Part shown: in pieces, positions 45,281 to 54,939 of the stretch | Layout: each line of letters starts with the position of its first letter | Numbering within the stretch: position 1 is the stretch's first letter | NCBI GenBank assembly: GCA_002426195.1 | Contig: DIOT01000007.1 | Location: 86,989 to 150,988 of the forward strand | Origin: Bacteroidales bacterium UBA5507 | GTDB taxonomy: Bacteria > Bacteroidota > Bacteroidia > Bacteroidales > Lentimicrobiaceae | Direction of reading: 5' to 3' | DNA: 64,000 nucleotides | The notes under the pieces: generated by a model | Databases searched by the model: none | What the model was told of the DNA's origin: nothing | What the model saw: the letters and a program-made list of their open reading frames with translations, nothing else | Position numbers and translations under genes: made by a program

Positions 45281-46549
45281 ATGCTGAATTCAATCCAGGC
45301 ATGGTTCTCTGTTTTTATGCTTTTTAGTGCTTCACAAGCAGTAACAGGAATATATCTTTTGCTTAAAGAAAAAGTAAAGCCTTATGCCAATAAGATGCTT
45401 GCTCTTCTTTTTCTATCATGGGGCTTTTCATGTTTTTGGTTTTTTGCATTCATTCAGGGGCCTCCATTTTTCAGCAGAGCGGTCACCACCTTTATAGGAC
45501 CAATGTTATCTTTAACACTTTTTCCGCCAATCTATCTTTATATTAAGTACCTGTTTTACGAATATGATTCATTTAAAATAAAGGATCACTTCCATTTTCT
45601 ACCTGTTTACATTTTCATAATTTTCACCTTATATCTGTATAAGGAAGGGGAATTCACAATAGCAGGAATGAGAGGGCACTCGTGGTATCACACACGAACT
45701 ATAATCTGCTCATATATCACCATGATTCAAGGCCCATTATATTTTTATGCAACTAACAGAATTCTGAAAATGCGCCATAAAAAGTTACTCGAAGAATATT
45801 CTGATATAGAAAAAAAGAAGTTGCAATGGCTTCAAATTATAAACTACTCTTTTGCTCTAATCTTTATAATTGGTGGTGTATCAACTATATTTCGAACGAC
45901 TCACATTAATCCCTATTATCTCTATTTAGGTTATCATTTCATTATGGGTGCCAGCCTGTTTTATATTACTTTAAAAATTTTCAGTGTACCTGAATTGTTC
46001 TCTATAAAAGATCCCCATGATGAAGATGAACATTTTCATGAATATAAACCCGTATCAACGGAGTCCCTTTCTGATATTAATAATGATGAAAAACAGATCG
46101 ATGTTATAGCTCTGAAAACATCCAATGAATTTGTAATTGAACCAGACTCCGGCAATCATATTGTTGAAAATTTGACACCTTCAATAAAAGACGGAGAAAT
46201 AATTAAGAAACTAGAGAAGGTGATGTTAGAAAAAAAACTCTTTAAAAATCCCAACATCAATTTGCATGATCTGGCAATTTCAATTTCAGAAACACGAAAC
46301 TCTGTTTCTACTGTGCTTAATCAACAATTAAAAAAAACTTTCTACGATTATATTAATGAGCTTAGAGTTGAAGAAAGTAAAGTACTATTGTCAGATCCCA
46401 AAAAGGCTAACTATACCATTGAAGCTATTGCGGCTGAAGCAGGATTTAAGACCATGTCAGTATTCTATAGGTTTTTTAAAGACATTGTGAAAACAACCCC
46501 AACGCAGTATAGAAAGCAAATTAGCGAAAATTCTCAACTCCCTGATTAG
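45281..46549 (+). CDS. Membrane-anchored AraC-family transcriptional regulator
   Basis: The 422-residue protein has about seven membrane segments in residues 1-235 (for example WFSVFMLFSASQAVTGIYLLL, FIGPMLSLTLFPPIYLYIKYLF, FHFLPVYIFIIFTLYLY, INYSFALIFIIGGVSTIF, YLYLGYHFIMGASLFYITLKIFSV). A charged linker rich in Asp/Glu/His follows (about 240-310), then an AraC/XylS DNA-binding domain (about 320-415) with two helix-turn-helix units: NLHDLAISISETRNSVSTVLNQQLKKTFYDYINELRVEESKVLL and YTIEAIAAEAGFKTMSVFYRFFKDIVKTTPTQYRKQ. It probably senses a membrane or extracytoplasmic signal. It lies between two giant T9SS cargo genes and has its own terminator downstream. Confidence 0.88.
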   Translation: MLNSIQAWFSVFMLFSASQAVTGIYLLLKEKVKPYANKMLALLFLSWGFSCFWFFAFIQGPPFFSRAVTTFIGPMLSLTLFPPIYLYIKYLFYEYDSFKIKDHFHFLPVYIFIIFTLYLYKEGEFTIAGMRGHSWYHTRTIICSYITMIQGPLYFYATNRILKMRHKKLLEEYSDIEKKKLQWLQIINYSFALIFIIGGVSTIFRTTHINPYYLYLGYHFIMGASLFYITLKIFSVPELFSIKDPHDEDEHFHEYKPVSTESLSDINNDEKQIDVIALKTSNEFVIEPDSGNHIVENLTPSIKDGEIIKKLEKVMLEKKLFKNPNINLHDLAISISETRNSVSTVLNQQLKKTFYDYINELRVEESKVLLSDPKKANYTIEAIAAEAGFKTMSVFYRFFKDIVKTTPTQYRKQISENSQLPD

Positions 46550-46571
46550 CATTACTTTAAAACTTACATAA

Positions 46572-46606
46572 CTTCTCCCTTAGGGACTAAAAGGAGAAGG
46601 TTTTCT
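46572..46606 (+). terminator. Probable terminator of the regulator gene
   Basis: A 7-bp stem (CTTCTCC / GGAGAAG) with an inner TTA/TAA stem is followed by GTTTTCTT, 23 bp after the stop codon. Confidence 0.6.
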
Positions 46607-46697
46607 TGTCAGGAACTTATTCTGGTGGTTACTTTGCCTCTGCAGATATGCTAATGAATTTTAACACTTAATTCTAACTAAATTATCATCAAACAAC

Positions 46698-49600
46698 ATG
46701 AGAAAACTCTATTTACTAGTTCTACTCGCCTTTATTACTGTGGCAGGAATGGCTCAAAATGTGGGGGAAGGCAGAGGTTTGTTACAAGCATTTAAAGATG
46801 ATGTGGAATGGCACACTGACTTTGCAAGAGATAATCTTGAAGGTTGGATTGTAAAAGACCTTGATGGCTTAAACACAGCAGGACCATATTTTAGCTTTCC
46901 CGGGAAGGATGGCCCCCTTGGATTTATCCCATACAATATTTTAACAACCAGCCCACCAAATACTATGGAAGCTTATATCCCAAAGTCCGGATCTAAGTTT
47001 TTTGCTAGTATTACTTCATATGACGGACCTAGTAACGACTGGTTGATTTCCAAAGAACTTGCTCCACATCAGGGTGGTAAGTTTTCATTCTGGGCAAAAG
47101 CTCCATTTGATTTCTTTGGAGATGAAAATGTAAATGTAGCTTATTCAATGACCGGCACCGAAAGTGCAGATTTCATCTTATTAAACAGCACACCGATGAT
47201 TCCATCATTGATGTGGCAACTTTATGAATACGATATTCCGGCCGGTGCTAAACATGTTGCTATTAATTGCGTATCTTATGCTTACTTCCTGATGGTAGAT
47301 GATATTTCATTTAACTATACATTGAATGCTCAGGCACCGGGCTCTGTTAGCAACTTTTCATCGGGAATGGAACTTGGCACTCAGATTAAAGCTCATTTAA
47401 ACTGGACTAATCCGACAGTAGATGTGGAAGGTGGTTCTCTTATTGACATTACCGGTATAAAAATATACAGAGGGACTCATCCAATGAATCTTGAAGAAAT
47501 TGCCGAAGTTACTGGTTCTGTGGGACAGGCAATGAGTTATACCGATATATTACCCGGAAGTGGATTTTATGTATATCGTATTGAACCCTATAATAATCAC
47601 GGACGAGGTAATTTATATGATTCACCTGTAACTTTCTATGGATATGAAAGCACTCCTGCAGCTCCAACAAATATAACTTTCACCAAAAACTCTTCACAAC
47701 AAACTGTTATTTCCTGGTCACCGGTAGTAACCGGTTCAATGGGTGGAGAACTTGAAAGCCCTGTCGCAGGATACACTATTTCAAGAAAACTGGGATCTAA
47801 TTCAGTAGTTCTGGCTACTATGCATCCTTCAACTACATTTACTGAAGAAGAAATTCCGGCTTTAAATATTTATACGTATACTATAACAGCTAACATTAGT
47901 GAAACACAGCAAGGTATACCTGCTTCTGTTTCTGCTTATTCGGGATTAGGTGAAGATCAGTACTCAGTTACAGCAGGAAATACTGAATCAAATCAACCCT
48001 TCGAACTTAGTCGTGGAAGTATACTCACACAGAGCATATACACCGCAGATCAATTAGGATCTACCGGCCTCATTACTGGAATTACATGGTTTGGGAATCT
48101 GGGTGAAGACCATAACGCTGTATACAAGATATACATGAGTAATACTGAACGTGAAAGCTTTGGAACAAATAACACTACAGCAATCTGGGAATATTTTGGA
48201 AATCAGAAACTTGTGTATGATGGAACTTTTAATTTCCAAACTGGTACAGGTCCTATCGCAATAACTCTCGATCAACCTTATTATTACGATTCAGAATCAG
48301 GAGAAAATGTAATTATTACAATTGTAAAGCCTCTTACTACTGAAACCTCAAATATGTATCCCAAAGCATTCCTGAATACCAGAGTTGAAGGTACCAGAAC
48401 CTATTATGCTATCGGATATGCAACAGATATGAGTCAGATCACAACCCAACCTGCTTCATGGGCAACAGAGGCGGTGACTACTATACCAAGCATTGTAACA
48501 ACAAAAAAACTACAATTTGCAAGTGTTAATGGTAATACAACTATTGAAGACGGAAGCGCTCCGTTGGCTGATGTTACGGTTACCATAATTCCTTCAGATA
48601 CCATAGCTTATCAGAATGAAACTACACTGACCAACGTTGATGGTAACTATGAAGTTCCAGCTTTGTTACCTGGCAATTATACAATTACATTTTCGAAAGA
48701 ATCATACAATGATTACACTGAAGAAATAACCTTAGCTGAGAACCAAACACTTGTTATAAATGCTTCATTAATAGAAGCTATTCCTATTGTGCTGACAGGA
48801 TTAGTAGAAGATGCCAATGGCAATGGCATTCAGGGTGTTAGTGTATCACTTAGCGGATTTTCAAGTGCAAGTACTGTCACAGATTCTGCAGGTAATTATG
48901 AATTTGCCGCTTTTGCAAACAAATCATATACTGTTACAGCTAATCATCCATTATTTATTGAGGCATCAACTTCATTCACCAGTGAAGAAACTGATTTTAC
49001 TCTTGAAGCTATTGTTTTGCAACTCAATGCTTTAAAACCTCTTAATGTATCAGCTATAAATAACAATGACAATGGTGTAATATCATGGGATAAACCAGAA
49101 GGTACATACAATCAGACTACTATAGGTTGGGGATCATTCACAAACACCGGAAACGGTTGGGGTGACGGTGGTGATGAATTCATTGCAGCAATCCGATTTG
49201 AATTATCAGATATTGCTACAATCATTCCTGAAAATGGCAAACTAACTCATATAAAAGCTTATATTTCAAACTATGCTGACATAATTCTTGAGGTATATCA
49301 AGGTGAGAATGCATCAGAAATGATTTATTCCGAACCTATTTCTATAACTGAAGAAGGATGGTACACATTCGAATTGAAAAGAACCATAACTGTTGATCCG
49401 ACTAAAGAATTATGGATTGCTTTGCATTACCAGCCTGACTATGGTGCATATCCTATAGGAATTGACGAAGGTCCAAATGCTCCACTAAAAAAAGGTAGTA
49501 TGCTTTATTCCGGTGGCGTTTGGAATCAAATGAGTTTAACCAATAAGAACTGGAATATCTATGGTATTATAAATAACACCATGGAAGCGAATCCAAATGG

Positions 49601-51041
49601 GTATCAGGTATTGAGAAAAAAAACTACAGAATCACAATGGAATGTAATTACAGAGCAAACTTCTGAAAACAGAGAATATACAGATGAAACTCTTTCAGCA
49701 GCAGAACCTGGAATTTATCACTATGCTGTAAAAGCCATGTACGGAGAACTGGTCTCAGAAGCAACAATATCAAATGATGTACTACTACAAATGCTGTTCA
49801 ATCTTACTATAGATCTCGATCCTGATTATGGAAATGCTGATAATGCTTTTGTTTCATTGTCGAACCTTGATAATTACTATGAATTTACAATTCCGGCCGG
49901 TCAAACCGAATTAACAATTCCCAATATGTGGAGAGGTGATTATAAAGTATATATTCAGGCTGATAATTATGAAGCTGTTGAAATTGAAAATCTTGTAGTG
50001 AGCAACAATGAAACAGTTGAAATTCCAATGACACTTATAAAGGCTAAGCCTACTAATCTTTCTGCATCTTATGAAGAACAGGGTATTGATCTGACGTGGA
50101 CTTTACACAACACGTTTACTGATAGAGTTGAAACTTATGCCGATTTCGAACGAAACAGCATCAGCAACTACATTCTCAAAGATATAGATGGATTTGAAAC
50201 TTATACTTATACTAACTTCACATGGCCTGATGCCGGAATCCCAATGTCGTATATGGTATTCAATCCATATTCTACTACTCCTGCCATTGATATGCCTGCA
50301 TGGTCGGGGCGAAGAATGTTAACAGCTTTTGCCGGCCCTGATGGTGTTAATAACGATTGGCTTATCATACCTGCGGGCGGAGGACAGTTCTCATTTATGG
50401 CCAGTTCAATTTCGACTTCAGGACTTGAAAAATTCAGGGTACTATACTCACAATCAGGAAATGAGACTTCTGATTTCACACAGATCGGCAATATAATCAC
50501 TTGTCCTGTTGGATGGAATGAGTTCAACTATGAAATTCCTGCTGGTGCGAAATATGTTGCAATTAATTATGTTACTTTCGATACCTACTTCCTGCTTATA
50601 GATGATATTACGTTTGAGAAAGAGTATAACCATGCCCAGTCGTATAACATTTATGTTGATGGTTCCTTGACAGCATCAGGACTAACAGAACAAAACTATA
50701 CACTAAACAGCCTTTCAGCGGGTAACCACCTTGTTGAAGTTGAAGCCGTTTATAACACAGGTGTCTCAGAGAGAGCTCAGATAAACATTCTTGGGGTAAA
50801 CACTGAAGAAATCTCAATGAATGAATTTCAGATTTTCCCTAATCCATCTAATGGAACTTTTAACCTAAACCTTACTAAGGATGCTACAGTAACTATTACC
50901 GACCTGGATGGGAAGCAACTTCACTCCAATAATTACAAAGCCGGTAACTCGCTAATTAACCTGGAAATCCCGAATGGAACTTACATTGTTCGAATATTGA
51001 CAACCGAGGGGGTGAAGACAGCTAAACTAATTGTTCTTTAA
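46698..51041 (+). CDS. Giant T9SS type A cargo with two cleaved-adhesin-like modules
   Basis: The 1447-residue product has a signal peptide (LYLLVLLAFITVAGMAQ). Two choice-of-anchor J / cleaved-adhesin-like modules are visible, at about residues 35-205 (DNLEGWIVKDLDGLNTAG ... SNDWLISKELAP ... YDIPAGAKHVAINCVSYAYFLMVDDISF) and 1140-1315 (NSISNYILKDIDGFETY ... NNDWLIIPAGGG ... YEIPAGAKYVAINYVTFDTYFLLIDDITF). These resemble the adhesin domains released from gingipains. Between them are fibronectin III-like repeats, two carboxypeptidase-regulatory-like domains (VTIIPSDTIAYQNETTLTNVDGNYEVPALLPGNYTITF; ANGNGIQGVSVSLSG) and a further beta-rich domain. It ends with a type A sorting domain (FQIFPNPSNGTFNLNL ... 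GTYIVRILTTEGVKTAKLIVL). No protease domain is present. A near-match -7 element (TTACTTTG) is at 46629-46636. Confidence 0.9.
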   Translation: MRKLYLLVLLAFITVAGMAQNVGEGRGLLQAFKDDVEWHTDFARDNLEGWIVKDLDGLNTAGPYFSFPGKDGPLGFIPYNILTTSPPNTMEAYIPKSGSKFFASITSYDGPSNDWLISKELAPHQGGKFSFWAKAPFDFFGDENVNVAYSMTGTESADFILLNSTPMIPSLMWQLYEYDIPAGAKHVAINCVSYAYFLMVDDISFNYTLNAQAPGSVSNFSSGMELGTQIKAHLNWTNPTVDVEGGSLIDITGIKIYRGTHPMNLEEIAEVTGSVGQAMSYTDILPGSGFYVYRIEPYNNHGRGNLYDSPVTFYGYESTPAAPTNITFTKNSSQQTVISWSPVVTGSMGGELESPVAGYTISRKLGSNSVVLATMHPSTTFTEEEIPALNIYTYTITANISETQQGIPASVSAYSGLGEDQYSVTAGNTESNQPFELSRGSILTQSIYTADQLGSTGLITGITWFGNLGEDHNAVYKIYMSNTERESFGTNNTTAIWEYFGNQKLVYDGTFNFQTGTGPIAITLDQPYYYDSESGENVIITIVKPLTTETSNMYPKAFLNTRVEGTRTYYAIGYATDMSQITTQPASWATEAVTTIPSIVTTKKLQFASVNGNTTIEDGSAPLADVTVTIIPSDTIAYQNETTLTNVDGNYEVPALLPGNYTITFSKESYNDYTEEITLAENQTLVINASLIEAIPIVLTGLVEDANGNGIQGVSVSLSGFSSASTVTDSAGNYEFAAFANKSYTVTANHPLFIEASTSFTSEETDFTLEAIVLQLNALKPLNVSAINNNDNGVISWDKPEGTYNQTTIGWGSFTNTGNGWGDGGDEFIAAIRFELSDIATIIPENGKLTHIKAYISNYADIILEVYQGENASEMIYSEPISITEEGWYTFELKRTITVDPTKELWIALHYQPDYGAYPIGIDEGPNAPLKKGSMLYSGGVWNQMSLTNKNWNIYGIINNTMEANPNGYQVLRKKTTESQWNVITEQTSENREYTDETLSAAEPGIYHYAVKAMYGELVSEATISNDVLLQMLFNLTIDLDPDYGNADNAFVSLSNLDNYYEFTIPAGQTELTIPNMWRGDYKVYIQADNYEAVEIENLVVSNNETVEIPMTLIKAKPTNLSASYEEQGIDLTWTLHNTFTDRVETYADFERNSISNYILKDIDGFETYTYTNFTWPDAGIPMSYMVFNPYSTTPAIDMPAWSGRRMLTAFAGPDGVNNDWLIIPAGGGQFSFMASSISTSGLEKFRVLYSQSGNETSDFTQIGNIITCPVGWNEFNYEIPAGAKYVAINYVTFDTYFLLIDDITFEKEYNHAQSYNIYVDGSLTASGLTEQNYTLNSLSAGNHLVEVEAVYNTGVSERAQINILGVNTEEISMNEFQIFPNPSNGTFNLNLTKDATVTITDLDGKQLHSNNYKAGNSLINLEIPNGTYIVRILTTEGVKTAKLIVL

Positions 51042-51065
51042 TTCAATATATTTAGTTTAGCACTG

Positions 51066-51100
51066 AAAGGGAGAACACTTCGTTCTCCCTTTTTTCTTTT
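51066..51100 (+). terminator. Intrinsic terminator of the giant cargo gene
   Basis: A perfect 11-bp stem (51066-51076 and 51082-51092, core GGGAGAAC/GTTCTCCC) with a 5-nt loop is followed by a T-rich tail, 25 bp after the stop. Confidence 0.92.
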
Positions 51101-51119
51101 TACATGGTAGATATATTAT

Positions 51120-51127
51120 TAACTTTG
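51120..51127 (+). promoter_or_regulatory. Predicted -7 element of glyA
   Basis: TAACTTTG matches TAnnTTTG 8/8, 41 bp before the glyA start and 20 bp after the preceding terminator. Confidence 0.5.
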
Positions 51128-51168
51128 CCGCATTATACTGTATAAACTTTAACCAAAATAAATTCTTT

Positions 51169-52452
51169 GTGATGAAAAAGGATAAACAGGTGTTCGACCT
51201 GATCATGCAGGAGAAAGAGCGTCAGATGCATGGTATTGAACTTATCGCTTCAGAAAACTTTGTAAGCCAGCAGGTTCTTGATGCTATGGGCTCAGTGCTA
51301 ACTAACAAATATGCTGAAGGTTATCCCGGCAAACGTTATTATGGCGGATGCCAGATTGTTGACCAAACCGAGCAACTTGCAATCGACAGGGCAAAAGCTT
51401 TATTTGGTGCCGAATGGGCTAACGTTCAACCACACTCAGGAGCACAGGCTAATATGGCTGTTCTTATGACTGTTCTTAAACCAGGTGACACATTTATGGG
51501 ATTAAACCTGGCACACGGAGGTCACCTTTCACATGGTTCTCCCGTCAATTCCTCAGGAATTCTTTATAATGTTGTTGCTTATGGTGTTGAAGAAGAGACC
51601 GGTACCATCAACTATGATAAGATGGAAACTGTTGCTTTGGAAAACAAACCTAAATTAATCATTGCAGGTGCCAGCGCATACTCAAGAGACTGGGATTTCA
51701 AGCGTATGAGAGAGATCGCCGACAAAATTGGTGCAATCCTTATGGCTGATGTTGCTCACCCTGCAGGACTTATTGCCCGTGGTCTTTTAAATGACCCTAT
51801 TCCCTACTGTCACATTGTTACAACCACTACTCATAAAACTCTCAGAGGACCAAGAGGAGGTATGATTCTTATGGGTAAAGATTTCGAAAATCCATGGGGA
51901 TTAAAAACTCCTAAAGGTGAAATCAAAATGATGTCGGCACTGCTAGACTCTGCAGTTTTCCCAGGTGTTCAGGGTGGACCACTTGAGCATGTTATTGCTG
52001 CAAAAGCTGTTGCTTTCGGAGAAGCTTTGTCGGATGAGTTTATGGAATATATCATTCAGGTTAAAAAGAATGCTCAAATTATGTCGCAGGCATTCGTAAA
52101 CAAAGGTTACCATGTTATCTCAGGCGGTACTGATAATCACCTGATGCTTATCGACCTTCGCTCAAAATTCCCTGATCTGACCGGTAAAGTAGCAGAAAAC
52201 ACACTTGTAAGAGCAGATATTACTATTAATAAGAATATGGTTCCTTTCGACAGCAGATCACCATTCACAACATCGGGTATCCGTGTTGGAACTCCTGCCG
52301 TTACAACAAGAGGACTTAAAGAAATCCATATGGAAGTTATTGTCAACATGATCGATGAAGTACTTAGCAACATCGACAATGAAGAAGTAATTGCTTCAGT
52401 GAAAACAAAAGTAAACGACATGATGCGCGGCCTCCCATTATTTGCATGGTAA
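51169..52452 (+). CDS. glyA: Serine hydroxymethyltransferase
   Basis: GlyA interconverts serine and glycine with tetrahydrofolate and is the main source of one-carbon units. The 427-residue PLP enzyme has IELIASENFVSQQVLDAMGSVLTNKYAEGYPGKRYYGG, NVQPHSGAQANMAV and the PLP lysine in VTTTTHKTLRGPRGG (Lys223). ATG codons at 51169 and 51172 are equally possible starts. It is a single-gene unit between two terminators. Confidence 0.98.
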   Translation: MMKKDKQVFDLIMQEKERQMHGIELIASENFVSQQVLDAMGSVLTNKYAEGYPGKRYYGGCQIVDQTEQLAIDRAKALFGAEWANVQPHSGAQANMAVLMTVLKPGDTFMGLNLAHGGHLSHGSPVNSSGILYNVVAYGVEEETGTINYDKMETVALENKPKLIIAGASAYSRDWDFKRMREIADKIGAILMADVAHPAGLIARGLLNDPIPYCHIVTTTTHKTLRGPRGGMILMGKDFENPWGLKTPKGEIKMMSALLDSAVFPGVQGGPLEHVIAAKAVAFGEALSDEFMEYIIQVKKNAQIMSQAFVNKGYHVISGGTDNHLMLIDLRSKFPDLTGKVAENTLVRADITINKNMVPFDSRSPFTTSGIRVGTPAVTTRGLKEIHMEVIVNMIDEVLSNIDNEEVIASVKTKVNDMMRGLPLFAW

Positions 52453-52504
52453 GAACTGATTTTATTGCCTTAGCCGGGTAATATCCTGCTAAAGCGAATC
52501 TATT

Positions 52505-52543
52505 AAAACGATAGCGGCAGAGTTCTTCTGCCGCTATTGTTTT
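52505..52543. terminator. Bidirectional terminator between glyA and the antiporter gene
   Basis: A 17-bp inverted repeat (52505-52521 and 52527-52543, core AGCGGCAGA/TCTGCCGCT, one G-T wobble) has A-rich and T-rich flanks, 53 bp after glyA and 22 bp from the end of the convergent gene. Confidence 0.85.
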
Positions 52544-52564
52544 AATAAGAACAGTAAACAAATT

Positions 52565-54658
52565 TTACTCATACTGGCTGAATATCACTATTGAGACCGG
52601 ACCAGCAGTCCATGGCGCTCCTGCTTGCCGTTGTGTACGGTAACACTCAAGTCCAGAGACAATCAAATCATACTTTGTATAATCCCGTTCCTGAGCCTTA
52701 TTCCCATCTATTGAAACCTTATCAACCTCGATTTCACTTCCGAAACGGGTTGAAACTTTTTCCAGATACTCACCTGACTCCTTATCCATACAATAGATGA
52801 GCACTTTATTGATTTTCTTAAACCCATTATCAATGACCAGCGCAACATCACTCTTAACATTCTCAAAGAAATATCTGGCTTTTCCACCGGTTTTATCGCG
52901 ACCGAGCAAAGGCTTTGAACTACCAACAACCAATAAGTTATATTTGCCTCTGTTTGCCGTCCTTGTAATTTCCTGTGAAACAATTTCCGTGGTACGATAT
53001 TCAGTGCTTACATTCAAATCTTTCTCCCTTGCTATTTCATTAATTCTGCTGAAAGCTTGCTCTTCATACTGAATAGCATTTTCTGCTGAGATACTTGTAC
53101 TGGGAGTTAAGTGAAGAGCCGTTATATCAAGCTTATTCTGTTCACCTCTGAAAAGTTCAGATATAAGAGTTAGCAACCGTATTCCACTTTCAGGAGGACC
53201 AAATGAAACCAAGACTTTAAACTGACCTGTAATGCTTGCTATAGATTCTCTTGAACGGTATATGAAGTTAATGAAAGCCATGGCCGGGCCTGTCATAAAA
53301 GTTGTTACAAGTGCCATTAACACAAGCATGGTAAATATTTCAGGTGAAAGTATTCCTATGTCATATCCAATATTTAATGCCACCAACTCAATTAAGCCTC
53401 TTGTGTTCATTAGGGCACCTATAGTGAGACTGTTTTTCCACGATTGCCCTGTTATTCTTGATGCAAGTGCGCTTCCTGCGAATTTTCCTATAACGGCAAC
53501 TGCAATAACAATGAAAGCTGTTCCGAGTAAAGAACTGTCATTCAATAATCCTATTTCCGTCCTGAGTCCTGTGTAAACGAAGAATAGAGGTAAGAGTAAT
53601 ACTAAACTCACATCCTCGATTTTTTCAGACATAATACTTTTAAACCTAACGTTTTGCGGCATAATAACCCCGGCCATAAATGCCCCGAATAATGCATGGA
53701 TACCAATAACTTCGGTTATGTACGCCGAGAGTAGCATGATTCCAAATACAGACGCTACAATAGTTTTGCTAACAGTCTCTTTTGCAGAAAAAAGATTGGC
53801 AATCTTTTCAAGCAATGGTCTGATTACCATAAGCATTACCACAATAAAGACAAGTGACAGGCCTATAGTCACCAATGCATTTCCAATTGCAGTTGCATTA
53901 GCAATAGCTACAACAATTGCCAGGATTCCCCATGCTGTTATATCATTTATTGCAGCACTTGTGATAGTAATCATTCCCAGTTGAGTCTTGGTAATTCCCC
54001 TCTCCTGAACAATACGGGCTAAGACAGGGAATGCAGTAATACTCAATGCAATTCCCATGAATAGAGAGAAGCTTAAGAAGTCGGCACCTGTTGGAGCAAA
54101 GCGATCATAAAGAAAATATGCCAACCCGATACCCATTATAAAAGGAACTATGATGCTGGTGTTGCTTATAAACAGCGCATCTTTGGCTCTTTTTCTAACT
54201 ACACTGAGATCGAGTTCCATGCCTATTATGAACATGAAAAGTATAAGCCCTATCTGACTTAAAATTTCAAGATTCTTAAGTGAATCCATTGGGAATACCC
54301 ATGTAAATAATTCCGGGAAAAACATTCCCAATAATGAAGGACCAAGCATTATCCCGGCAATGATTTCTCCAATAACAGTAGGTTGATTGATTAAAGACAT
54401 CACCCAGGCCATAATCCTGGCTATAATGATAATGATTATTATCTGCAGGATTAAAATTGAAAGTGTATGGCGGAAATTTACAGCACTTGCGATGTCAATA
54501 AAACCGGTGCCATTAGAAAGTAAGGACTTTGCAGTCAATCCTCTGGCCAGTTCCAATTGCTTTCCGGCATGAAAGAGAAAATACAGTATGAGACCAATTA
54601 TTGCAATTATCAGAATATTCGATATCCACGCTACTTTTTTACTCTTAAATATTGCCAT
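52565..54658 (-). CDS. CPA2-type cation/proton antiporter with cytoplasmic C-terminal domain
   Basis: The 697-residue protein has an N-terminal membrane segment, then a Na+/H+ exchanger core of about 12-13 segments (residues about 50-465) with GEIIAGIMLGPSLLG, IGLILFMFIIGMELDLS and TSAAINDITAWGILA (the Asn-Asp pair of the ion site). A soluble C-terminal region (about 480-697) resembles paired universal-stress-like domains (GQFKVLVSFGPPESGIRLLTLISELF; YNLLVVGSSKPLLGRDKTGGKARYFFENVKSDVALVIDNGF). Such carriers exchange Na+ or K+ for protons; the ion cannot be assigned. xseB lies 17 bp upstream on the same strand. Confidence 0.92.
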   Translation of the reverse strand: MAIFKSKKVAWISNILIIAIIGLILYFLFHAGKQLELARGLTAKSLLSNGTGFIDIASAVNFRHTLSILILQIIIIIIIARIMAWVMSLINQPTVIGEIIAGIMLGPSLLGMFFPELFTWVFPMDSLKNLEILSQIGLILFMFIIGMELDLSVVRKRAKDALFISNTSIIVPFIMGIGLAYFLYDRFAPTGADFLSFSLFMGIALSITAFPVLARIVQERGITKTQLGMITITSAAINDITAWGILAIVVAIANATAIGNALVTIGLSLVFIVVMLMVIRPLLEKIANLFSAKETVSKTIVASVFGIMLLSAYITEVIGIHALFGAFMAGVIMPQNVRFKSIMSEKIEDVSLVLLLPLFFVYTGLRTEIGLLNDSSLLGTAFIVIAVAVIGKFAGSALASRITGQSWKNSLTIGALMNTRGLIELVALNIGYDIGILSPEIFTMLVLMALVTTFMTGPAMAFINFIYRSRESIASITGQFKVLVSFGPPESGIRLLTLISELFRGEQNKLDITALHLTPSTSISAENAIQYEEQAFSRINEIAREKDLNVSTEYRTTEIVSQEITRTANRGKYNLLVVGSSKPLLGRDKTGGKARYFFENVKSDVALVIDNGFKKINKVLIYCMDKESGEYLEKVSTRFGSEIEVDKVSIDGNKAQERDYTKYDLIVSGLECYRTQRQAGAPWTAGPVSIVIFSQYE

Positions 54659-54675
54659 AACTTCTCCCTGAAAAT

Positions 54676-54915
54676 TTATTTTATTTCCTGCTGTTCACCA
54701 CTCTCTTTGTCAAAAATCTTTAAGACCTCATTAACCTCTGATTCTGTTGAATGCAACTTGTCTTTGCAATATTGAAGTAAAAACGCAGCCCTCTTTACTT
54801 TTTCGGCTAATTCGTCAACACCTATTGCCATGTCGTCCATTTCATCAATAATTACTTCGAGCTCAGTAATTGCAGCTTTATATGTCAGCTTCTCCACGTT
54901 ATTATTCATAATCAT
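54676..54915 (-). CDS. xseB: Exodeoxyribonuclease VII small subunit
   Basis: XseB is the helical small subunit of exonuclease VII, which degrades single-stranded DNA from both ends. From the ATG at 54913-54915 the product has 79 residues; the diagnostic segment is LTYKAAITELEVIIDEMDDMAIGVDELAEKVKRAAFLLQYCKDKL. The ATG at 54909 is also possible, while the earlier in-frame TTG at 54939 is unlikely. It directly follows xseA (25 bp), as in most bacteria. Confidence 0.93.
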   Translation of the reverse strand: MIMNNNVEKLTYKAAITELEVIIDEMDDMAIGVDELAEKVKRAAFLLQYCKDKLHSTESEVNEVLKIFDKESGEQQEIK

Positions 54916-54939
54916 ACTATTAATTTCGTTTAACTGCAA

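Noticed and set aside
54916..54939. TTG start for xseB abutting the xseA stop
   Set aside because: The ATG codons at 54915 and 54909 lie just before the conserved core, and the extra residues have no family match.
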